Assembly (NCBI GenBank): GCA_948957135.1
Contig: CARDBT010000015.1
Span: 10,527 to 74,526, forward strand
Direction: 5' to 3'
DNA from: COE1 sp910588595
Lineage (GTDB): Bacteria > Bacillota > Clostridia > Lachnospirales > Lachnospiraceae
DNA length: 64,000 bases
Part shown: positions 47,096 to 55,789 of the stretch, piece after piece
How positions within the stretch are numbered: the stretch's first letter is position 1
Layout: the number at the start of each line of letters is the position of its first letter
Position numbers and translations under genes: made by a program
Notes under the pieces: model-generated
The model's input: the letters and a program-made list of their open reading frames with translations, nothing else
Database searches by the model: none
What the model was told of the DNA's origin: nothing

Positions 47096-48653
47096 TGTAT
47101 ATACAGCAGCCAATATTTTCCTTGTCTCTAAGATCAGAGGATCGAAAGAGGTCAGGGACAGCTGGCAGGTGGTATATATGCAGCGCTTTCGCTGGTGGGA
47201 TATTTTTGTGTTTGCAGCGCTCAGTGTAGTTGTCCTTATTTTGGTAATGGGTTTCATAGAGAAAGCAGTTTTGTGGTTGAGAGCACTGTATGCCAGATAT
47301 GCCGTCTCGCATTCCGCAGATACAAAAGGTTTTTTGGGAAGGACATTCGTATGTATTCTTGCGGTCTGGTCCGTGTTTTTCCTTGCATTTTATCCAGGCA
47401 CAGCTATGAATGATACGGTATATATCTTAGAGGATCCATTCAAACTAAGCAATCAGCACCCGGTTGTATACAATATGTATCTGTATGCATTTTATCGTGT
47501 CGGCTGCCTTTTGAATGATCCGAATCTCGGGCTGGCGCTTCTGTCGCTGGTGCAGATGACAGGGATGGCATATGTGCTTGCAAAGGCGGTTGCGATGCTG
47601 CGCCAGAGAGGGGCAGCAAATTGGTTGTGCCGCGTGCTGACGGTTTATTTCGGCATAGCACCGCTTTTTGCGACTTATGCGGTGTCTGCCATCAAGGATA
47701 CGCCTTTTTCGATTTGTCTGTTTGCGCTGTTACTGCTGTTGTGCGAGCTGGCATCGGGAAAGGGGGCATTATTGGAGTCAAAGCCATTTTGGCTGCAAAT
47801 GTCATTGTGTCTTTTTGGCGTTGTCAGTTTTCGGAATAACGGGGCGATGATCGTGCTGGGTGCGGCGGCAGTGATCTGTGTGGTCTATAAGAGGTATGCA
47901 GGGCGGTTTTTGCTGCTGAGTGGCAGTGTCATCATGCTGTGGTTCTTGATCAACAGGCTGGTGGTGCCGGCAGAAAGCGAACCGCTGTTTCAGGAACGTG
48001 TGGGGATTCCCCTCCAGCAGACCGCGGCGGTGATCGTGAAGGGTAAACCGCTTGATGAGGATGAGGCACGGTATCTGTACAGGCTTCTTCCGGAGGAAAT
48101 GTGGCAGCGCTATTCGCCTGCGTGCAGTGATACCCTGAAATGGAATGATGCGTTTGACCGGGAGTATCTGAACGAGACAAGAGACCAGTTTATGCGCATC
48201 TGGCGGCAGCTATTGTGGAAGAATCCACGAGTCTGTGCAGAGGCATATCTTCTGGAAACTTATGGCATATGGGGAATCGAGACGAGGAATAAGGAGCAGT
48301 ATTACAATAAGGAAATATGGGAGAATACGCTTTTGCTGTACCAGGACAGCCCGCTTCCCGAACCGGTCCGAAAGCTCGTCGCCGACTATTACTGCAACCG
48401 TTTTACATACAGATATCTGAGCATGGGGACAGCATACTGGCTGTTGCTGGCTGTGACATTGTGGCTGTTGTATAGAAAAGCATATCGGGCTGTTGTGGTT
48501 ACAGTTCCCCTATGGCTGCTGTTTGCAAGTCTTTTGGCGGCGACGCCGATCGCATTTGCATTCCGCTATGGATTTGTGATCGCAATGGCGTTTCCGTTTT
48601 ATATCATACTGCCATTTATGGCGGACAGGGAAGGGAGTTTTTTGAATGGATAA
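47055..48653 (+). CDS. Polytopic membrane protein, DUF6020-like
   Basis: A 532-residue protein with about 12 membrane spans. Typical features are FYPGTAMNDTVYILEDPFK and SNQHPVVYNMYLYAFYR near residues 113-145, and a soluble stretch (about 300-420) with LPEEMWQRYSPACSD, as in DUF6020 proteins found in Gram-positive surface-polysaccharide clusters. The acid and His in the first loop suggest a GT-C transferase. The start is ATG 47055 after GGGGAGATT. It overlaps both neighbours. Confidence 0.78.
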   Translation: MEKKRKVGYIILFSVYTAANIFLVSKIRGSKEVRDSWQVVYMQRFRWWDIFVFAALSVVVLILVMGFIEKAVLWLRALYARYAVSHSADTKGFLGRTFVCILAVWSVFFLAFYPGTAMNDTVYILEDPFKLSNQHPVVYNMYLYAFYRVGCLLNDPNLGLALLSLVQMTGMAYVLAKAVAMLRQRGAANWLCRVLTVYFGIAPLFATYAVSAIKDTPFSICLFALLLLLCELASGKGALLESKPFWLQMSLCLFGVVSFRNNGAMIVLGAAAVICVVYKRYAGRFLLLSGSVIMLWFLINRLVVPAESEPLFQERVGIPLQQTAAVIVKGKPLDEDEARYLYRLLPEEMWQRYSPACSDTLKWNDAFDREYLNETRDQFMRIWRQLLWKNPRVCAEAYLLETYGIWGIETRNKEQYYNKEIWENTLLLYQDSPLPEPVRKLVADYYCNRFTYRYLSMGTAYWLLLAVTLWLLYRKAYRAVVVTVPLWLLFASLLAATPIAFAFRYGFVIAMAFPFYIILPFMADREGSFLNG

Positions 48654-49707
48654 ACTGCTGTCGGTTATCATTCCTGTATACAATGTCGAGAAGTATATAT
48701 CAAAGTGTCTGAGGAGCATATTGGACGGGGAAGCAGGGGAGCCTGCAGGTGTGGAGGTCATTATAGTGGACGATGGATCGACGGATAAGTCGGGCAGGAT
48801 CGCAGATGGATTTGCGCAAAAGTACCCGTGTGTGCGGGTGATACACAAGCAGAATGCAGGTGTGGCAGCGGCGAGGAACACAGGCATCAGCAGTGCGCAA
48901 GGGAAGTGGCTCTATTTTGTGGACTCAGATGACTGGATGGCAAAAAACGGGATCCGTGACATTTGTGAGGCGGTTCGGAATCATCCGGATGCCGATGTGA
49001 TATTTATGGAAGCCTATTATCATATAGGACAAAAACAGAGTGAGTGGGTACACTTTTCGGAAAGTGAAGACTTGACAGACCTTACAGACATAAGAAGGCT
49101 GCAGGGCGGTATTCTATATGCGCCTGTGTGGAAGAGGACAAGCAATGATCCGATGGGAGCGCCGTGGGATAAAGTGTACCGCAGGGATTTTCTGGAATCG
49201 AATCAGCTGATGTTTTGCGAACACCTGAAGGTGCTTGATGATATGGTCTTTAATTTTGAAGTGATGGGAGCGGCACAAAAAGTGTGTTGTACAAAGATCA
49301 AGCCATATCATTACCGCCGTTTCGTGGCGGAGTCCATCACCAACACGTACAAACCGGATCGGGTCTTGCAGGACAGGGTGGTCTGGGAGCATCTTTTTTC
49401 CCTGAAGGTGTGGAGAGGCGGACACACTGAAATACTAAAGCGGGCAATGATGTGCCGCGTCATAAAATCGTTTAGCATCTGCTGTCGTCTGTGCTTTTTT
49501 AACAAGGAAAACAGGAAGTGTTTCAGAGACAAGATGATGTACGCAAAACAAGTGATGAATAGCGAGCCTTACCACACTGCATTTTGGTCGGTGCGATTGT
49601 CAGATCTGGAGTGGAAGCTTAAGATCGTCGCGCTGGCAGGGCGGTTAAAGTCAGTCTGGATGTTGTATTTTCTCCATATCGCATGGGAGGCGGTAAGGAA
49701 ATGTTAA
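48646..49707 (+). CDS. GT2 family glycosyltransferase
   Basis: This 353-residue enzyme begins LSVIIPVYNVEKYISKCLRS, with VDDGSTDKSGRIAD, NAGVAAARNTGISSA and the metal-binding DSDD (near residue 95), followed by WDKVYRRDF and LDDMVFNFE, the acceptor-side motif of this subgroup. It acts on the cytoplasmic side, adding one sugar to the growing lipid-linked unit. It overlaps the DUF6020-like gene by 8 bases and the next gene by 7. Confidence 0.93.
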   Translation: MDKLLSVIIPVYNVEKYISKCLRSILDGEAGEPAGVEVIIVDDGSTDKSGRIADGFAQKYPCVRVIHKQNAGVAAARNTGISSAQGKWLYFVDSDDWMAKNGIRDICEAVRNHPDADVIFMEAYYHIGQKQSEWVHFSESEDLTDLTDIRRLQGGILYAPVWKRTSNDPMGAPWDKVYRRDFLESNQLMFCEHLKVLDDMVFNFEVMGAAQKVCCTKIKPYHYRRFVAESITNTYKPDRVLQDRVVWEHLFSLKVWRGGHTEILKRAMMCRVIKSFSICCRLCFFNKENRKCFRDKMMYAKQVMNSEPYHTAFWSVRLSDLEWKLKIVALAGRLKSVWMLYFLHIAWEAVRKC

Positions 49708-50705
49708 GAGATGGAGAGGCTGGACGTATGCAGCAGTTGGAGCATTTGATTCGGGATAGGAAGGTTGTCTTTGTGACGACGAAAAATATTGATTATATAC
49801 GGAATGTGCAGGAGATCAGATTTCTGGAAAAGTATGCGGGGAAGCTTAAGTTAATATACTCGGGCAGCAGTATATATGCGGTGAGGATACTAAAGGTGTG
49901 GTGGAAACTGCTTGTTCTGGGCAGACAGTATGATGTCATTTTTTTTGGATTTTCGCCCCAGCTTGCCGCCCCGTTCATGTTAAAATATCATGATAAGCAA
50001 ATAATCATTGATTTTTTCATATCGGTGTATGATACACTGGTAAATGACCGGAAGAAATTTTCTGCCCGCAGTCCGCTTGCCGGGATCTGTCACTGGATCG
50101 ATGCGTATGTCCTCAGAAGGGCGGATATCATTGTCACAGATACGAAAGAAGATGCAAAATATTTTATTGATGAGTTTAACGCGCAGAAGGATAAATTCAG
50201 GACTGTTTATTTAGAGGCGGATAAGACGATCTATTATCCTCGAGTGCAGTCTAAGAGAAGCGATCTGGAAGATAAGTATATAGTACTGTATTTTGGAAGT
50301 ATATTGCCGCTGCAGGGAGCTGATGTTGTCCTGAGGGCTATTGAGATCCTTAGGGAGCAAAAAAACATCTTTTTTCAGATAATAGGACCGATCACAAAAA
50401 GATACGAAATACCTGAGAGTGATAATGCAGAGTATATAGACTGGCTTAGTCAGCAGGAACTGGCAGAGTACATTGCCGCTGCAGATCTGTGCCTTGCGGG
50501 GCATTTCAGCGGGGAGATCGATAAGGCGAGAAGGACGATCCCAGGGAAGGCATATATCTATAATGCGATGGGAAAGAAAATGGTATTGGGCGACAATCAG
50601 GCAAATCGTGAGCTCTATAACGCGGTGGATACTGTGTATTGGACAGCGATGGGAGATCCGGATGCTTTGGCAGAGGTCATTGTTCAGTGCAGTCATATGC
50701 AGTGA
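49701..50705 (+). CDS. GT4-like glycosyltransferase
   Basis: A 334-residue protein with two Rossmann-like halves. YDVIFFGFSPQLAAPFML and VLRRADIIVTDTKEDAKYF belong to the N-terminal half; KYIVLYFGSILPLQGADVVL, IIGPITKRYEIPE and the C-terminal CLAGHFSGEIDKARRTIPGK replace the usual E-x7-E motif region, with Lys/Arg in GKAYIYNAMGK. Start ATG 49701 follows GGAGG; ATG 49728 is an alternative. It is the last gene of the cluster. The donor is not known. Confidence 0.8.
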   Translation: MLRDGEAGRMQQLEHLIRDRKVVFVTTKNIDYIRNVQEIRFLEKYAGKLKLIYSGSSIYAVRILKVWWKLLVLGRQYDVIFFGFSPQLAAPFMLKYHDKQIIIDFFISVYDTLVNDRKKFSARSPLAGICHWIDAYVLRRADIIVTDTKEDAKYFIDEFNAQKDKFRTVYLEADKTIYYPRVQSKRSDLEDKYIVLYFGSILPLQGADVVLRAIEILREQKNIFFQIIGPITKRYEIPESDNAEYIDWLSQQELAEYIAAADLCLAGHFSGEIDKARRTIPGKAYIYNAMGKKMVLGDNQANRELYNAVDTVYWTAMGDPDALAEVIVQCSHMQ

Positions 50706-50730
50706 TAGGGAGCACATGTATCCGTTCACG

Positions 50731-50867
50731 CTGAGGAACTCCACGTAAAGTACCAAGGGATAAGGAATTGTCGTCAATCGGCGTACCCCAGTACGCCTCA
50801 TTCCTCCGCCTTGCATAAAAAGATTTATACTGCGTCATCTGCAAAGTTAATTCTTAGCAGTTCCTAA
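50731..50867. repeat. MITE-like palindromic repeat with AGGAACT ends
   Basis: AGGAACT at 50734-50740 and AGTTCCT at 50859-50865 bound it. Inside is GGCGTACcccaGTACGCC followed by TCATTCCTCCGCC. The plan resembles the core of the CTAG MITEs (a short palindrome followed by GCCTCCTTCATT), so the two families may be related. Confidence 0.6.
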
Positions 50868-50923
50868 GAGGAAAAATGTGAATAATAACAAAATTTTAAC
50901 AAAAATTTAGTACAGTTTATACC

Positions 50924-50952
50924 ATGAAAAATGCTTTAAAAACTTGTATACT
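50924..50952 (+). promoter_or_regulatory. Predicted promoter of xylB
   Basis: ATGAAA (50924-50929), 17 bases, TATACT (50947-50952). Confidence 0.45.
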
Positions 50953-51141
50953 ATATTCTATAGGGAAATGATATCGCTATGCAGCACATCAATGCAGACA
51001 GCGCAGTGTGTTATTGGTTACACTGTATCTGCTCCTGGCGCAGTGCTAAAGTAAGCGTGTGTGGATCGATCGGGGCTCAATGCAGTATAAGAGCTTCATT
51101 GAGTCAGCTACAGGAGTGCTATGTCTATATAGTGATATTTT

Positions 51142-51165
51142 TTAAGGAGGAGCGTGCTCGAGCAC
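51142..51165 (+). promoter_or_regulatory. Extra ribosome site and 12-bp palindrome in the xylB leader
   Basis: TTAAGGAGG (51142-51150) is followed by GTGCTCGAGCAC, a perfect 12-base palindrome at 51154-51165. GTG 51154 is in frame with xylB and could start a form 17 residues longer, but the spacing is short. The palindrome could be an operator. Confidence 0.4.
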
Positions 51166-51204
51166 ATCAAGGGTGCGCATATAAAAACAAACGGAGGTAT
51201 CATT

Positions 51205-52680
51205 ATGTATTATGTAGGTGTGGATCTAGGAACCTCAGCGGTAAAACTTCTCTTAATGGAAGGGACGGGTAAGATCGCAAACATTGTCTCTAAGGAGTAC
51301 CCGCTGTATTTTCCAAACCCGGGATGGAGTGAGCAGAAGCCTGAGGACTGGTGGAGTGCCGTGAAGGAAGGGCTGAAGGAACTGACAAAAGACTTCGACA
51401 AATCGCAGGTGGCAGGCATCAGTTTTGGTGGTCAGATGCACGGGCTTGTGATCCTTGACGAGGACGATAATGTGATCCGTCCGGCGATTTTGTGGAATGA
51501 CGGCAGGACACAGGAGGAGACGGACTATCTCAACAACGAGATCGGGAAGGATAAATTGTCCAGGTACACAGCAAATATTGCGTTTACAGGGTTCACGGCA
51601 CCAAAGATCCTGTGGGTAAAGAATAAGGAGCCGGAAAATTTTGCAAGGATCAACAAGATCATGCTGCCGAAGGATTACATAGCATACATGCTCACTGGAA
51701 GCTTCTGCACGGATGTGTCCGACGCATCGGGTATGCTTCTGTTCGATGTGGAGCACAAGTGCTGGTCGCATGAAATGATGGAGATCTGCGGCGTAAATGA
51801 GTCACAGCTTGCCAGGATCTACGAGAGCTATGACGTTGTCGGCACATTGAAGCCGGAGGTGGCAGCAGAGCTTGGACTTTCCGAGAATGTGAAGGTGGCA
51901 GCAGGCGCGGGCGACAATGCGGCGGCGGCGATCGGAACAGGCACAGTCGGCGACGGTATGTGCAATATTTCCCTCGGAACAAGTGGAACGATCTTTATAT
52001 CCAGCAAAAACTTTGGCGTTGACCAGAATAATGCGCTCCACTCTTTTGCACATGCGGACGGCAAGTACCATCTGATGGGGTGTATGCTGAGTGCGGCTTC
52101 CTGCAACAAGTGGTGGATGGAGGAGATCATGCAGACTTCAGAGTTTGGCAAGGAGCAGGCAGTGATCACGGACGACAAGCTTGGGAACAATCATGTCTAT
52201 TTCCTGCCGTATCTCATGGGTGAGCGCTCGCCGCACAACGACGCCAACGCGCGCGGTACTTTCATCGGAATGACGATGGACTCGACGAGGGCAGACCTGT
52301 ATCAGGCAGTGCTCGAGGGTGTGGCGTTTGCGATCCGCGATTCCTTCGAAGTGGCAAAGAGCCTAGGTATCGATATCCAGTCGTCCAAGATCTGCGGCGG
52401 CGGTGCGAAGAGCCCGCTCTGGAAAAAGATCTTTGCCAATGTGCTGAATATCCGTCTTGATATCATCGAGAGCGAGGAGGGTCCTGGCTACGGCGGAGCG
52501 ATCCTTGCGGCAGTTGCGTGCGGTGAGTATGCTTCCGTGGAGGAGGCAGCTGCAAAGCTTGTCAAAGTGGTCGACAGCGTGGAACCCGACAAGGAGCTGG
52601 CAGCGCGCTATGAGGAGCGTTACCGCAAGTTTGCCCAGATCTATCCGACAGTGAAGGAGCTGTTTCCGAAGATTTCATAA
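51205..52680 (+). CDS. xylB: Xylulokinase
   Basis: This 491-residue FGGY kinase phosphorylates D-xylulose, linking xylose use to the pentose phosphate pathway. YYVGVDLGTSAVKLLLM is the first phosphate loop. SFGGQMHGLV and WNDGRTQEET are the xylulokinase sugar-binding segments; AAGAGDNAAAAIG and CGGGAKSPLWKKI complete the ATP site. Length and motifs favour xylulose over other FGGY substrates. ATG 51205 has GGAGG at the right distance. It stands alone, without xylose isomerase or a transporter nearby, and ends in a terminator. Confidence 0.93.
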   Translation: MYYVGVDLGTSAVKLLLMEGTGKIANIVSKEYPLYFPNPGWSEQKPEDWWSAVKEGLKELTKDFDKSQVAGISFGGQMHGLVILDEDDNVIRPAILWNDGRTQEETDYLNNEIGKDKLSRYTANIAFTGFTAPKILWVKNKEPENFARINKIMLPKDYIAYMLTGSFCTDVSDASGMLLFDVEHKCWSHEMMEICGVNESQLARIYESYDVVGTLKPEVAAELGLSENVKVAAGAGDNAAAAIGTGTVGDGMCNISLGTSGTIFISSKNFGVDQNNALHSFAHADGKYHLMGCMLSAASCNKWWMEEIMQTSEFGKEQAVITDDKLGNNHVYFLPYLMGERSPHNDANARGTFIGMTMDSTRADLYQAVLEGVAFAIRDSFEVAKSLGIDIQSSKICGGGAKSPLWKKIFANVLNIRLDIIESEEGPGYGGAILAAVACGEYASVEEAAAKLVKVVDSVEPDKELAARYEERYRKFAQIYPTVKELFPKIS

Positions 52681-52705
52681 GAGCTTTTACATAGACTGAC
52701 AGCGG

Positions 52706-52744
52706 CAGCCCAGAGTATATTGATGTATATTCTGGGTTGTTTTT
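52706..52744 (+). terminator. Rho-independent terminator of xylB
   Basis: CAGCCCAGAGTATA (52706-52719) pairs with TATATTCTGGGTTG (52726-52739), then TTTTT. Confidence 0.87.
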
Positions 52745-52827
52745 GTGCGCGGTTTGACTTGGATATTTATAAAAATTCTGTCACACAGGCAGAGAAATGC
52801 AGTCTAATAAATAGGAGGTAAAAATCT

Positions 52828-53679
52828 ATGGATAAAAAAACAAATGAAGCGTTACAGGATCTGGTCGCAAAAGCCACGGCGGGGGATAAGAAAGCCCTCG
52901 AGACACTCGTCGCAGGGGTGCAGGACATCGTATTCAATCTGTCCCTGCGGATGCTTGGCACGTTTGCGGACGCGGAGGACGCCACGCAGGATATCCTGCT
53001 CAAAATGATCACGCATCTGTCCTCATTTGAGGGGAAGAGCGCATTTACTACGTGGGTATTTTCCATTGCCGTCAATCATCTGAAGGATTACAAGAAACAC
53101 ATGTTTGCACAATTTCCGCTCAGTTTTGAGTACTACGGCAGCGACATCGAAAATGCGAAAGTGCAGGATCTGCCCGATCTGACGCAGAATGTGGAGAAGG
53201 GGATCCTGGCGGAGGAACTGAAAATGTCGTGCACCAACGTGATGCTGCAGTGCCTTGACACGGAGAGCAGATGCATCTTTATATTGGGTACGATGTTCAA
53301 AGTGGACAGCCGCATTGCCGGCGACATTCTGGGCATGACGCCGGAAGCGTACCGCCAGCGGCTTTCCAGGGTGCGAAAAAAGATGGCAGAATTTCTGGGA
53401 CAGTACTGCGGTGAGTATGGCAGCGGCAGGTGCAAGTGCAGGGACAGGCTCAATTATGCGATCCAGAGCCACCGCCTGAACCCGCAGCAGCTGGATTTCA
53501 TGACAGCCTCGGAGATCCCCCTGCAGACCATGGTGGATGTCAAGAGCGCGATGGAGGACATTGACGATCTGTCGCAGGAGTTCTCGTTCTGCAAGCCGTA
53601 TCGGTCTCCGGAGCACACGCGCCATCTGATACAGGAGTTTTTGGATTCCACGCAGTTTTCCATTATTCGAAATTCGTAA
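52828..53679 (+). CDS. RNA polymerase ECF-type sigma factor with Cys-containing C-terminal extension
   Basis: This 283-residue protein has sigma region 2 (VFNLSLRMLGTFADAEDATQ, FEGKSAFTTWVFSIAVNHLK) and region 4 (GDILGMTPEAYRQRLSRVRK), then about 90 residues beyond the usual ECF length. That extension begins with CGEYGSGRCKCRDRLNYA, which could bind a metal, and is followed by a helical region. Extensions of this kind in ECF factors often take the part of a separate anti-sigma factor; that is inference. AGGAGGTAAAAATCT precedes the ATG. A DUF2461 gene follows within 15 bases. Confidence 0.85.
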   Translation: MDKKTNEALQDLVAKATAGDKKALETLVAGVQDIVFNLSLRMLGTFADAEDATQDILLKMITHLSSFEGKSAFTTWVFSIAVNHLKDYKKHMFAQFPLSFEYYGSDIENAKVQDLPDLTQNVEKGILAEELKMSCTNVMLQCLDTESRCIFILGTMFKVDSRIAGDILGMTPEAYRQRLSRVRKKMAEFLGQYCGEYGSGRCKCRDRLNYAIQSHRLNPQQLDFMTASEIPLQTMVDVKSAMEDIDDLSQEFSFCKPYRSPEHTRHLIQEFLDSTQFSIIRNS

Positions 53680-53693
53680 AGGAGATGACAACA

Positions 53694-54377
53694 TTGAATA
53701 CACAGATCATATTAGATTATCTGACGGCGTTGAGCGCGAACAACAACCGCGAATGGTATCACGCGAACAAGGCGGAATACAAGAGGGCGAACGCTGAGTT
53801 TGAGGCGTTTCTGCAGGCGCTGATATTGGAGATCGGCAGATTTGACAGCAGCATCGTACATAATGACCCGAAGGATCTCACGTTCAAGCTGGTGAGGGAC
53901 ACCCGTTTCAGCCACGACAAATCGCCGTATAATCCCGCGTTCCGCGCCCATATTTCCTCGAAGGGGAAGCTGCCAGTCCCCGTCGGCTACTATCTCATGA
54001 TCAAGCCCGGCAACCAGTCCTTTTTGGGCGGCGGCTTGTTTGCGGACATGTTCAAGGACGCCACAGCGATGATACGCGACCATATTTCCCGGAATGGCAG
54101 GGCGCTGGAAACGATCATACACGATCCGGCGTTTGAGAAATATTTCACGGTGAAGGGAACAGCGCTGAAAAACGTTCCGGCAGGATATGAGAAAGAGCAC
54201 CCTCAGGCGGAATTTCTGAAATACAAGAGCTGGTATCTGGAATATCCGCTGAGCGACGAGGAGCTGGGCGATGCGGAGGCATTCCTCGCAAAGGCGGCGG
54301 AACTTTTCCGGATCATGAAGCCCTTTAACGACTATCTCAACAGTGCGCTCGCAGGATTCCAGATGCCGGAGCGGTAG
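53694..54377 (+). CDS. DUF2461 family protein
   Basis: About 227 residues matching the DUF2461 (TIGR02453) family: NNNREWYHANKAEYKRA, DLTFKLVRDTRFSHDKSPYN, GYYLMIKPGNQSFLGGGLF and LKYKSWYLEYPLSDEELG. Biochemical function is unknown for the family. AAGGAG directly abuts an in-frame ATG at 53685, which leaves no room for initiation, whereas TTG 53694 lies nine bases away, so a TTG start is preferred. It is probably co-transcribed with the sigma factor. Confidence 0.88.
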   Translation: MNTQIILDYLTALSANNNREWYHANKAEYKRANAEFEAFLQALILEIGRFDSSIVHNDPKDLTFKLVRDTRFSHDKSPYNPAFRAHISSKGKLPVPVGYYLMIKPGNQSFLGGGLFADMFKDATAMIRDHISRNGRALETIIHDPAFEKYFTVKGTALKNVPAGYEKEHPQAEFLKYKSWYLEYPLSDEELGDAEAFLAKAAELFRIMKPFNDYLNSALAGFQMPER

Positions 54378-54402
54378 GGAGGCACAACTGTCTTTTTGGC
54401 AC

Positions 54403-54437
54403 AAATGGCTGTCGGAAGGGATTTCCGACAGCCATTT
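54403..54437. terminator. Hairpin between convergent genes
   Basis: AAATGGCTGTCGGAA (54403-54417) pairs with TTCCGACAGCCATTT (54423-54437). The A/T end of the stem can give a T run on both strands. Confidence 0.75.
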
Positions 54438-54443
54438 GAGTTA

Positions 54444-55334
54444 TCACTGGATATAAATCTCTGAGACAGTGTCTTTCACACCGTTGATCTGCAGCCTGAC
54501 ACGAATTTTTCCGTTCTCAAATTCATTTAGAGAGTAGGTCAACGGCTCGGAGAGATCCGTGACATCGATGCATCTTGCGACATCTCCCTGCACCAGCCAC
54601 AGGACAAGGGTTGCGCCGTCCGGCACGGTCCCGCAGGAAATGTCAGCGCAAAGCAGCTGTGTGTCTGCGTCCGAGATTGTCATGTCCTGTTCTTCCAGAA
54701 ATCCTTCGCTGGCACTTCTGAAATCCAGCTTCCAGACATTGTTGTGATAAGCGTTATAGTTCATGCTGATGATACCTAAGTTCCATACCTGGTCGTCGGA
54801 AGAAGCGTCTGTGTTGATGCCGTTTCCCGAGACCGCGCTGACGATAAAGCCGGTCAGACATGCCAGCATGAGCGCCATACTCGCGATACCCGCGACAATT
54901 AATTGTAAGTGATGCGTTCCTTGTTTTACCATAACAGTATGTTCCTCCTTTTTGACAGGTGTTCCACATTTTTCGCAATAGTTTGCACTGACGCAGATGC
55001 GCTGTCCGCATGCCGGACATGTTGTTTTGATCTCTGATCGGCGCAGAAAATAGATCAGCAGCCCGATAAAGGGCGTGGTGAGAAAAACGATGATCGCCCA
55101 CAGTACCGGGTCCTCGCCGCGCCGTTTGCAATCCTGACAGACCCATGCCGCAAAAAAGGCGGAGGTGGAAACTGCAAAAAGGGTAAAGCAAAGGAGCAGG
55201 GCGGGGAGCAGCATGGAAAGACCGCTGAAACCGTCGCTTCTCATATAATACAGGCCAAACCGTAAAAAAATCAACAGTACGATGGCTAAAATGCCAATGT
55301 AAAGCAAAAGATTGTTCTTCTTCGTAGTATTCAT
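54444..55334 (-). CDS. Membrane protein with zinc ribbon
   Basis: A 296-residue protein with two N-terminal spans (about 10-27 and 38-63), a third near 78-95 within a PLD-nuclease-N-like segment (DPVLWAIIVFLTTPFIGLLIYF), then a zinc ribbon with CPACGQRICVSANYCEKCG, a fourth span (about 144-168) and an extracellular C-terminal domain of about 125 residues. It is the third gene of a sigma-factor operon, its start overlapping the preceding stop by four bases. It may help sense envelope conditions for that sigma factor. Confidence 0.78.
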   Translation of the reverse strand: MNTTKKNNLLLYIGILAIVLLIFLRFGLYYMRSDGFSGLSMLLPALLLCFTLFAVSTSAFFAAWVCQDCKRRGEDPVLWAIIVFLTTPFIGLLIYFLRRSEIKTTCPACGQRICVSANYCEKCGTPVKKEEHTVMVKQGTHHLQLIVAGIASMALMLACLTGFIVSAVSGNGINTDASSDDQVWNLGIISMNYNAYHNNVWKLDFRSASEGFLEEQDMTISDADTQLLCADISCGTVPDGATLVLWLVQGDVARCIDVTDLSEPLTYSLNEFENGKIRVRLQINGVKDTVSEIYIQ

Positions 55335-55789
55335 GCCAATACACCTCTTTTCTCAATGCGGATCGCCAGATCCTCTTTTATGTTCGTCCGTTTTACGCCC
55401 ACCAGCGTGAGCAATATACCAGCCACTACAACATAGAAGCAGATACCTGTGGCAAAGCAGGACAGATAAATATTTTCGATCATGATCATTGCAAGAACAG
55501 CCAGCAAAGAAAAAGTGATCAGGTTCAGGACCATCGGCAGATACCACAGCGATAGTTTGTGCGTCGCGGGTTGTTTTCGCAGGGCGGCTTCCTGCTGATA
55601 CAGCGCCGCTTTGAGTTTATTGTTCAGTTCCGGAGCCGGGACGTCTGTCATGTTCATGGAATCCCGGATCAGGTCTTCTAGCTGCATTTGTTCTGGTTGT
55701 ATTTGTTCTGGTTGCATTTGTTCTATTTTGATTTTATTGATTTTTTCGATTATTTCGAAATTTTCGATGTTTGAGTGATCATCTCTCAT
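55331..55789 (-). CDS. Membrane protein, candidate anti-sigma factor
   Basis: A 152-residue protein with a cytoplasmic N-terminus of about 80 residues, including a Gln/Pro/Glu repeat (EQMQPEQIQPEQMQLE, from 15-base DNA repeats near 55677-55725), followed by two membrane spans (about 84-103 and 107-128). No zinc anti-sigma motif is visible. Being encoded right after the sigma factor and overlapping it is the usual place for an anti-sigma gene, hence the guess. Start ATG 55789 follows GGAGGATGCTGGTT; an earlier in-frame ATG (55798) overlaps that site. Confidence 0.7.
   Translation of the reverse strand: MRDDHSNIENFEIIEKINKIKIEQMQPEQIQPEQMQLEDLIRDSMNMTDVPAPELNNKLKAALYQQEAALRKQPATHKLSLWYLPMVLNLITFSLLAVLAMIMIENIYLSCFATGICFYVVVAGILLTLVGVKRTNIKEDLAIRIEKRGVLA

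Larger units (their letters stand above)
50706..51204 (+). other. Intergenic region with a palindromic repeat and the xylB leader
   Basis: Contains a repeat (50731-50867), a promoter (50924-50952) and a leader of about 245 bases. The leader holds a perfect palindrome and an additional strong ribosome site before the xylB start. No gene of its own is seen. Confidence 0.65.

Noticed and set aside
55413..55740. Plus-strand frames opposite the sigma operon
   Set aside because: The minus-strand frames have family matches, overlapping starts and ribosome sites; the plus-strand ones do not.
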